A DNA stretch of 64,000 nt from Gracilimonas sp964505215 (GTDB lineage Bacteria > Bacteroidota > Rhodothermia > Balneolales > Balneolaceae). The stretch spans positions 1-64,000 of the forward strand of contig CAZDGU010000013.1 of the NCBI GenBank assembly GCA_964505215.1. Reading direction: 5' to 3'. This document shows, in pieces, positions 28,080-36,600 of this stretch. The notes below the pieces were generated by a model. It searched no databases. It was not told the origin of the DNA and saw only the letters and a list, made by a program, of their open reading frames with translations. The position numbers and the translations under genes were made by a program. Each line of letters opens with the position of its first letter. Positions within the stretch are counted from its first letter, which is position 1.

Positions 28080-30116
28080 TTATTTCAACTTAAATACAAA
28101 ACTCCATGTTGTACCTTTTCCTACTTCAGTAATTAACTCTGAAGTTCCTTGAATTGCCTCAGCTCTGTGCTTAATATTTTTAATGCCGTTGCCATTCTTA
28201 CTCTCTTCAGGATTAAACCCCTTCCCGTTATCCTGTATTTTCATAACCACTGAATTACCCAGCTGCTTAATGGAGATGTGAGCTTTTGTGGCTTCTGAGT
28301 ATTTATTCAGATTGATAACACATTCTTTAAATATCAGCCATAAATTTTGGCGCACTTCTAATTCCACCGGAAAGTCAAAATTTTCATCAATATCGAACTC
28401 GTAGCTTATATCGTGGCTGTCGAGCAAGTCGGCGGCAAAGCGTTTGCATTTTTTAAGAAATACTGACCAATCGTCTTTTGAGGGATCAATAGCCCAAATT
28501 ATATCGTTAATTTTTTCTTTAGCTTCTTTTGCACTTTTAGAAATGGTGGTTAAAAAACGAGCTGATTGATCCGGGTTTTTTTGTGTTCGCTGTGCCGCTT
28601 CGCTGAAAAAACTAATGCTGCTTAGCGTTCCGCTTAAATCGTCGTGCAAATCCCGGGCTATTCTATTTCGAGTACGTTCTTCTTTTAGCAGATAATGCAG
28701 CCGATACCTGTAAAAAACGTAGCTGACAATCATAATCAAGAAAAACATAACAAGTACACTTACCAAGCGCAGGTTTTGCACCTCTAAATTGGCTTCTTGC
28801 AGCTGTTCATCTTTATTCTGAAGCTGATATCGCACTTTCATCATTTCTAAATTGCGGCTTCTTTCTGCGGCTATTTTCTCTGATAAAAGTCTTTCCTGTT
28901 CTTGTTGTGCCGCAAGTGCTTCTTCAAACCGCCTCAAGCCGGACAATGCTACTGCTTTATGTGCGTATATATCTCGCAGTATTTTTGTAAGGTTATTTTG
29001 TTTTGCGATGTTAATGGCATTATCGGCATAAACAATGCCTTCTGCGTAGTTCCCCTTTTTTATGGCTAATTCTGTAAAAAATTCATTTTTTAGAATCTCT
29101 TCATTTGGCCGGCTGTAAGGTATAACCGGTTTTTCCATCAATTGCTTTACAGAATCTGCCTTACTAAGCATATTTTGCGACAAGTAAGCTTTTCCCAAAC
29201 GAACCAATTGTGAGTTTGAAATATTTGGAACACGGTGTTGAGTGCTGATTGCAGATGCCTGCTCCAAAAAATATAACATCTGTTGTTCATCCCCTTTTTT
29301 TGCATAAATAGTAGATAAATTAGCTCTGATTGTTGATTTTATTGGAGGTGGCAAATTTTCAACTTCTAAACAAGGAAGCAGCGTATTTAATGCCTGATCA
29401 AGGTCATCCAGTTCTATAAAACTGCCGGCAAGCCTGGATAAAGTATTACAACGGGCAGCTATGTTATCCTCATACGTTAAAAGCTTTTCATACATTTGAA
29501 TAGCCAAATCATGAACCCCAACTTGTGCGTACAGGTTTCCCAAGTTTCCGTAAAAATATTGAATGGGGTATTCTACCTTATCTTCCAATTTTTTGCGGTA
29601 TTCAATGGCATTCAGATACAGCGATTCTGCCAATAAGAACTGATCTTTCCGGGTATATTGCATGGCTCGCAGGTTTTCCATCATCAAATAGGAATCGTGC
29701 TCTTCGAGGCGCAGCAGCTTTCCGGAGGCTAAGTCGGCATAATAGATGGTAGAATCCGCATTCATTAAGCGCCAGGCATTGGCTTTCAAAAAAGAGATGA
29801 AAGCTTTCTTGGTTTCCACATCTACATGTTCCAGCCCATTTATCTTTTCTGTTATTTGAAGCAGTAACTGTGGATTATTTCTGAACGAACTATTGCCTAT
29901 TTCTACATACGCTCTAAGTATTTCGTCTTCAGATTCCAGCTCTTCAAATTGTTGTTGAATTTCGTCAAGGCTTGGCATAGGCCGCTGCTGTTGGGCAAAT
30001 GCATAACCCGAAAGCCCTGACAACAAGCCAATTATACCAATGCATACCCTAATATTAATTTCAGGCTTTAATTTCCTGATCGCTAACACGTTTTCAGATC
30101 TTTTTTTACTAGCCAA
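28080..30116 (-). CDS. Sensor histidine kinase with TPR-rich exported sensor region (NarX/DesK-type kinase)
   Basis: A 678-residue membrane kinase. A signal-like segment (about 22-41, ending YAFAQ) precedes a sensor region of TPR-like helical repeats (about 145-400, with NLGNLYAQVGVHDLAIQMYEK as one unit), a coiled coil (405-450), a membrane helix (451-469), the HisKA_3 box RNRIARDLHDDLSG with His491, and an HATPase domain (about 580-678) with DNGKGF and GNGIKNIKHRA. The 126 bp to the response regulator make them a pair. The frame opens with TTG at 30116; GTG at codon 10 is another possibility, so the exact start is uncertain. Confidence 0.93.
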   Translation of the reverse strand: MASKKRSENVLAIRKLKPEINIRVCIGIIGLLSGLSGYAFAQQQRPMPSLDEIQQQFEELESEDEILRAYVEIGNSSFRNNPQLLLQITEKINGLEHVDVETKKAFISFLKANAWRLMNADSTIYYADLASGKLLRLEEHDSYLMMENLRAMQYTRKDQFLLAESLYLNAIEYRKKLEDKVEYPIQYFYGNLGNLYAQVGVHDLAIQMYEKLLTYEDNIAARCNTLSRLAGSFIELDDLDQALNTLLPCLEVENLPPPIKSTIRANLSTIYAKKGDEQQMLYFLEQASAISTQHRVPNISNSQLVRLGKAYLSQNMLSKADSVKQLMEKPVIPYSRPNEEILKNEFFTELAIKKGNYAEGIVYADNAINIAKQNNLTKILRDIYAHKAVALSGLRRFEEALAAQQEQERLLSEKIAAERSRNLEMMKVRYQLQNKDEQLQEANLEVQNLRLVSVLVMFFLIMIVSYVFYRYRLHYLLKEERTRNRIARDLHDDLSGTLSSISFFSEAAQRTQKNPDQSARFLTTISKSAKEAKEKINDIIWAIDPSKDDWSVFLKKCKRFAADLLDSHDISYEFDIDENFDFPVELEVRQNLWLIFKECVINLNKYSEATKAHISIKQLGNSVVMKIQDNGKGFNPEESKNGNGIKNIKHRAEAIQGTSELITEVGKGTTWSFVFKLK

Positions 30117-30302
30117 ACCTTATTCCTACTTATTGATGTGCCTTTTAAAATCAAGAAAAAGCTTCAAGAACCCTTATTATCAAAGAATGATCCACTTAGC
30201 CGGCGAATAATTTAATAAATTGAAGCAAAAGTGTTTTGTTTTTTTTGAAAGGCAGTATTAAAACCATGACAAAACTGATTTTAGACTTGTAGAAAAGGCT
30301 TT

Positions 30303-30366
30303 AAAAAAAGGCCGCTAAAGGATTATCATTTTTAGATTTATCAAAACATCCTGAAAACACGGCCTC
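30303..30366 (-). terminator. Terminator after the cohesin-like protein gene
   Basis: On the minus strand AGGCCG pairs with CGGCCT, with an inner AGGAT/ATCCT pair and a long AT-rich loop, and the stem is followed by seven Ts. It lies 68 bp past the stop of the 30434-33634 gene. The rest of the 317-bp gap (30117-30433) shows no gene. Confidence 0.65.
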
Positions 30367-30433
30367 TAATTACTAAAGTCGTTTGCAGTTTAAATAAAAC
30401 TGCCCAAATTAATTATGGAAAAGTAAATGAAGA

Positions 30434-33400
30434 TTATTTAATCAGCGTCATTTTCTTTGTTTGCACAAAGCTGCCGGCTTGAATTCGATAAATGTATAAT
30501 CCTGAGGATAGTCCGGCTGCATCAAAAGTAAAGGTATAGCTACCGGCCGGCTTATGTTTATTTACCAGCGTAGCTACTTTTTGGCCTAACATGCTGAATA
30601 CTTCAATCCGTACTTCTGTCGGTTCAGCTATATCGTATCGAATATTTGTTGTTGGGTTGAATGGATTAGGGAAGTTTTGTTTTAAAGAAAACTCATCAGG
30701 AATAGATGCATGCTCTTCATTAGAAACTGCCATTTCAACTATTACAACGATAGAAGCCTGAGCTTTTGCACCTTCTGTGTCGGTTACTTCAATACTCAAA
30801 ACCCCTTCACCCTCAAAGCCGGGCGCGGTTAGGGTGGCCGTATATGTGTCTTTATCGTACGTAAGCAATATGTCGGTTGGAGTTACACTTAATGCAATCG
30901 TTAAGTCTTTGAGCTGGTCTTCCACATCACTGACAGACGTATCTAACCGAATTACAAAATCTTCATCGTTTTTGAATGAAATGGTATCCGGAATGGCTGT
31001 AATAATGGGCACATCATTAACCGGTTGTACCGTTACTTGTAATGTATCCATCACCTCGTTTGCAATATCATCCATGGCTTTTATTACCACTGCACCTGTT
31101 CCGTGTGCATTTTCTACGGAATGCAAGAATAATGAATCAGCCTGCAGTTCTGCTCGAATTAAAAGCGTATCGTACCTTACAATTTCAAAGGTCAGAGGTT
31201 GTGCTTCCGGGTCAGAAAAAACATCTGTTAATGTAGCTGCTTTAAAACCGGTAAAGTCTTCATCCAAGGTTACAGAACCTAATGGATTGACTATCACAGG
31301 AGGGTAATTCGGTTTCTCTCTGGTTCTGAATGAATTTTTTCTACTCCAATCACTGCTTCCTGAGAGGTTTTTAGCTTTTACACGCCAGTGGTAAGTTGTT
31401 AAATAATCAAAATTGGGGAGACTTGTAGTAGTATCAGCCACGGTTTGGGTATGTAGCAGTGTTGAGAAAGTGTCATCAACCGCAACTTCAATTAAAAAGG
31501 AATCCGCTCTGGCACTGTGATGCCATAAAAAAGTAACGGCTGTATCTACTTCTGTTTGGCCATCATCCGGCAAAATCAAAATTGGAGCCTCGGGAGGTGC
31601 CTCACCGGTATTGAACGACCAAGTCTGGGACCAATCTCCCTGCCCGCCTTGATTTACACCAGCAACCCGCCAGTAATAAGTGGTTGAAAAAGAAAGTGAA
31701 TCAACTTTAACAGTTGTTGCCGTTAAGCTGTGGCTTTCGGTTATAGTGTTAAATTGATCATCAGCAGAAATCTGAAATTCGTAAGAATCCGCTTCCGAAA
31801 GATTAGCCCATAGAAAACTGACGGAAGTATCGGAGGTGGTGCTGTTATCAGCCGGTGAAGTTAACGTGGGAGCAACCGGCGGGTATATTCTTTTTATGGT
31901 GATTAGTCCGGGTATAGCCGTTGTGGTTGGTACTGCCGGAGATGCCTCATTTAAGTTCAGGTATTTTAGATCTAATTTAAGGCTATCTCCATCGTGCGCA
32001 TCTGCCTTTGGAGCAAACCGGAACTTTATAATAGGTTCTGTACCTGATAATGTAGAAGTTCCGGCCGCAGCAACCTTGATAAAGTCAGCTGAATCCCGAG
32101 CTTGCACATTAAAGTTAGCAGCTTCAGATTGTGTACCCCCTGTTTCAAGACCTATAAACTGTAGGCGGGTTGTATCAAATTCAAATTTTGTTTCGTAGGC
32201 GAATATGGAGTAAGAACTCAGGTTTTTTGTAAAAAGCCCCACTTCTACTGTATCAGGATAATGGAGCTGAACAGTATCCAGGTAAGCATCAAAATCATTC
32301 ACACGAACCCGAACCTCGTCTGATGGGAAGTTTTCTGCATCTTTGGCATGAATGATAACATCACCCCTTGCAACTCCCGTTAGCACTCCCGTGCTTGCAT
32401 CTATACCGGCAACTCCCGGATTAGAAGATTCCCAAAGATAAGGTGCCGTCCCATTGCCCCCTACTACATTAAACGTAAGGGAATTCCCGATACTAACGGC
32501 AGTATCTGCCGGAAACACATGAATTTCAGGAGCTTTTAGGAGAGTAATTTGACCGTTTTTCTTGTCGGCGCTAAAGTCCTCATTCAACTTAGCTTTGTTA
32601 AAACTGACTACTGAATTTCCGTAATTTTGCTTTGATGCTTTAAATTTTAAAATATACAAAACTCCACTTCCGGCAAGCGTATCCGTTCCAGCTGCTGCAA
32701 TTTGCACCCGGTTACTTTCCATATTTACTGTAGGATTTGCCCAAGCAGCAACCATTGGCCCCGGAATTACTTCTTCAAGACTTAAATAAGAATTACTGAA
32801 GCTAATATCGAATTCTGCAGAAGTAACATCCAAGCCGGTTAAATCGGAACTTCGGATAGGCAACTCTAAATATAATGTTTGCATAATGGAAGTGTCTGGT
32901 ACAGAAATGGTTAAATCAGAAAAGGTATTCGGCAGAATTTTGAAGAAACTTGTAGAATCTTCTAAGCCGGTTGCATCTACACCTTTTACGCGAATGGTGC
33001 CCGTAGTGTTGGCGATAAGCTGCCCGTTTGCATCAATACTGGCAATATTGTTGTCCGAAACGCTCCAGGTTATGGGATTTGTAACATCTTCTGTTAACGA
33101 AAACTGGAGGGTATCACCCTTTGTTATTCGGATATTATTTTTTGGGCTGATTCTAACGCCCTCTGTCCTTACAGTCCCACTATTAGTGGTTACTGCAGGA
33201 TTTCCCTCATTCAAACCGGCTGAAGAAAAGGCAAGCGTGGTTTGTCGGAAATAGCCCGCATCGTCTCGTGCTTTAACCTTTAGTTTGATTAAAACTCCAT
33301 CTCCCGAAACAGTATCGGTTGAAGCGAAAGCCAGACGTTGCGTCCCCTCGAAATAAGAAACATTTCCAACTGATTCCAACAGTGTTCCCACTTTATTTAT

Positions 33401-33634
33401 ACCCGTAATATCAAAGTAGGTGCTGTTGTAGCTGAACTCAAACTGCCCGGAAACAACACCGGACGCTTTAGGCATTCCGGTTACATAAACAGGAACTTCT
33501 ATTTCTTCTCCGGCTTGCAGGGTGGTATCGGGCAGCGTAAGCTGAACCTGCCCGAAGCCCCATATCGGCATTAGCGCCAATAATAATATAACTAAGGGCT
33601 GTGCTCTTTTAGTTACTTTGTTAAATGATTTCAT
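30434..33634 (-). CDS. Secreted multidomain protein with cohesin-like modules and type IX sorting tail
   Basis: A 1,066-residue exported protein. Signal peptide about 1-28 (ends GFGQ). Three cohesin-like modules (about 30-155, 240-370, 455-585) share patterns such as FEFSYNSTYFDITGI, FDISFSNSYLSLEEV and TKFEFDTTRLQFIGL. They alternate with two bacterial Ig-like (Big_2) domains (NIASIDANGQLIANTTGTI; GVAGIDASTGVLTGVARG). Two fibronectin-III-like domains follow (about 590-775; both YHWRV/YYWRV), then two cadherin-like repeats, then a type IX secretion sorting domain (about 985-1066) with NPFNPTTNIRYD. The dockerin protein gene is 41 bp upstream on the same strand, so both are probably one transcript. 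Role: surface scaffold, inferred. Confidence 0.88.
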   Translation of the reverse strand: MKSFNKVTKRAQPLVILLLALMPIWGFGQVQLTLPDTTLQAGEEIEVPVYVTGMPKASGVVSGQFEFSYNSTYFDITGINKVGTLLESVGNVSYFEGTQRLAFASTDTVSGDGVLIKLKVKARDDAGYFRQTTLAFSSAGLNEGNPAVTTNSGTVRTEGVRISPKNNIRITKGDTLQFSLTEDVTNPITWSVSDNNIASIDANGQLIANTTGTIRVKGVDATGLEDSTSFFKILPNTFSDLTISVPDTSIMQTLYLELPIRSSDLTGLDVTSAEFDISFSNSYLSLEEVIPGPMVAAWANPTVNMESNRVQIAAAGTDTLAGSGVLYILKFKASKQNYGNSVVSFNKAKLNEDFSADKKNGQITLLKAPEIHVFPADTAVSIGNSLTFNVVGGNGTAPYLWESSNPGVAGIDASTGVLTGVARGDVIIHAKDAENFPSDEVRVRVNDFDAYLDTVQLHYPDTVEVGLFTKNLSSYSIFAYETKFEFDTTRLQFIGLETGGTQSEAANFNVQARDSADFIKVAAAGTSTLSGTEPIIKFRFAPKADAHDGDSLKLDLKYLNLNEASPAVPTTTAIPGLITIKRIYPPVAPTLTSPADNSTTSDTSVSFLWANLSEADSYEFQISADDQFNTITESHSLTATTVKVDSLSFSTTYYWRVAGVNQGGQGDWSQTWSFNTGEAPPEAPILILPDDGQTEVDTAVTFLWHHSARADSFLIEVAVDDTFSTLLHTQTVADTTTSLPNFDYLTTYHWRVKAKNLSGSSDWSRKNSFRTREKPNYPPVIVNPLGSVTLDEDFTGFKAATLTDVFSDPEAQPLTFEIVRYDTLLIRAELQADSLFLHSVENAHGTGAVVIKAMDDIANEVMDTLQVTVQPVNDVPIITAIPDTISFKNDEDFVIRLDTSVSDVEDQLKDLTIALSVTPTDILLTYDKDTYTATLTAPGFEGEGVLSIEVTDTEGAKAQASIVVIVEMAVSNEEHASIPDEFSLKQNFPNPFNPTTNIRYDIAEPTEVRIEVFSMLGQKVATLVNKHKPAGSYTFTFDAAGLSSGLYIYRIQAGSFVQTKKMTLIK

Positions 33635-33675
33635 AATTACTCCTGGTTAACACGCGGTTAATGCTTTCTTCCGGA

Positions 33676-36600
33676 TTACTTAATGAGAAGCATTTTGCGT
33701 ACTTGTGAGTAATTTTTGCTATCACTGCCTTCGAAGTCGATGCGTAAGAAATAAGCACCACTTCCAAATCGGGAAGCGTCCCATTTCATAGTGTATCGCC
33801 CGGCATTTTGTTTTTTATCTACCACCGTTTGCACCAGCTGACCTAACAGGTTAAATACCTGAATTTTAACTTCTCCATTTGTGGGGAGATCATAAGCAAT
33901 ATTTGTACTTGGATTAAATGGGTTTGGATAATTTTGCTTGAGATCAAACTCTTCAGGAATATCTGAAAGACTATTTTCAACTTCAGTATAGTTTGCATTC
34001 ACATGCTCTGTCAAATCCGTTTCATTCAGCCAGAACTTATTATACTTGATGAGATCTTTGGTATTCGAGATGCTTGCGTCTTTGTCATGCACCAATCGGA
34101 TAGCGGCCATCAACCCAACCTCAGTAACAGCTTTATTGGCTGCCATGGCTATGCGAACCGTGTCTGCTTCAATTCTTGAGCTGAGGGTAAATGTATTTTC
34201 AAAGTCTGAAGCTGACAGTTCAACTGCTGTAATATGGTTATTGGGTATCACCAGATTGAACTCAGTTGAGTAAAGTGTAGCTTCTCCGGTTGAATGTAGA
34301 TTCAGATCGGTAAAGCCACTTCCGTCCACATATTCCATGGTTATGGCTTCACTCATGTTATCCGTGGCACGTTTCCCCTGTCCCGGAAATCCTGAAATAT
34401 TACCCACCACAAACTGGAGTACAAACGAAGCATCCATAGCAGAAACCACACCATTACCTGAAACATCGGCAGCCGCTAAGCCATTACCCGCCAGCGTAAT
34501 AGCACCAAGTACATGCTGCAGAATATTAGAGGCATCAAAGGCTGAAATGGTTCCGTCTTCGGTTACATCACCCAAAAGAATGCCATTTCTACCGGTAAGG
34601 AATGGGCGATAATCTACAGCTCCATTAATAACATCTATATAATCACCCTGGCCATCTAAGTTTTTGTCCGCTCCTTTATCTACCAGCGGGCCGGTTGAGT
34701 GATTCCAGTAGTTATGCTCAGCCATAATGGTGTTAGTAGTATTATTATAAAGAGCTGCACGATCGTTGTTGTAGAAATTATTCAACTGGAATACGGGATT
34801 GGCACTGCCATCAATTCTTGATCCATATTGGTTATGGTGTATGTCTGAGGAACGAATAGTAGGTCGTGCATTTCCGGTCATATATAACCCCTGACTACTT
34901 GCGTACGAGAAAGCAGAAGAATCAACTACTGCATCAGAGTTATGGAATTGAAGATTTGTTCTACCATAACGAATGATAGTATTGCGTACATAACTGCTAT
35001 CTGAAGACTGGTCATACAACTCAATATCACTCCAATCACCGGGCTCAGGAACAACACCGGTTGTATCGCGATTGGTATTACCCCCGTAGGTATCGTCATT
35101 GAGGGAGGTAAACACAATTTTATTATCTACCTCTCCATCGGAGATAAAGGTACCTCGAGATTGAATCCCTTGATAGCTGTTTTTATAACCAAGCTTTACA
35201 ATGGTTCCCGGCGTAACTGTTAATGAGTCTCCGGAATTTACAGTTACGTTACCCGAAGTAACCAACACGTTATGAGCAAAACCGGCAGGTTTTGTACCAC
35301 CTAATATTCCATGCACATCATCCTGTACGGCTATTACGCTGTCTATGGTATTATTTCTGATTACGTTATCCTGATAAAAATTCCCATTCTCATTTACCGT
35401 GCCCTGCTTACTTAAAATTCCGGTAATACCTATAGGAAATTCATTACCCTCCAGCGTATCACTTACTATATTTGCTCTCGAGCTCAATATTCCAGTTCCG
35501 GTATTATCTAAGATTTTATTCCCGGCTATGGTAAGTACCGTATCGGTTGTTGCATCTTTGGTTACCGTAGCAAAAATTCCATTCCCGGCATTATTTGCAA
35601 TAGTATTAAACTGGAAGGTCATTGGTGCAGAAGCATACCGTGCATATACCCCATGATCGCCGTTATCAGAAACAATGGAGTTGCTTAATTCCCGAACAAA
35701 ACCATATTTATAGCTACTTGAGGAACCTCTTGAGGTATAAATTCCTTCTCTGCCATTGCCTATTACTTCAGAGTTTCTGAGAGTAATGGAAGTTTTTGAT
35801 GCAGTGCTGTGATTCCTTAAATGAACACCATAACTGTTAGCATAGCTGAATTTGGAACTATCAACAGTAATTTCAGCATTACTCACTTCTAATGCATCAG
35901 AGCTTGCAAAGGTAGATTCTATATTTTTCCATGTAGGTACAATAGCTTCTTCTCCTCCATTTACATGAATATTTGTTCTTCCAAATTTTACAATAGCGTT
36001 TGAAAGGTTTGAATATTTTGTGTTATGGCCAGAACTATGTCTCAAGGTAATACCGGACCAATCTCCGACTTTAGGAGAGGTGGTATCGCCTACAGCTGAA
36101 GTTTTTCCTCCATAATTATCATCTCTATAGCTTGTAAATACAACAGTATTAGCTTTAGTACCCAGTGAAAGCAGCATGCCGTTATAAACATACAGATCAG
36201 CATAGCTTTCATGCCCGCCTTTAACTATTACACCGGCATCTATAGAAAGGGTATCACCGTCAACAACGTCACTGGAACCGTCAGCTAACATATAAACTCC
36301 CGAAGTAATTTGAACAGGAAAAACAACCGAAAGCGTATCTTTCAGGTAATATGGATACAACTCAAGGGCATTATTGTACTTGTTGTTCGTAAATAAATTC
36401 CCATCAGCACCTAAGTCATCCACATAACTGTAGCCCAGCTTGCCTTGTAGAGAAATCCCGAACTCATTACCGTCAAAAACATTATCAATAAAGGTGGCTG
36501 AAGAGGTTCGCACACCGGATTTTGCATTATCTTTAAACGTATTTCCTGCAATGGATATGTCTTTTTTAGGCATATTTCTGTGAAAAATCCACACGCCATG

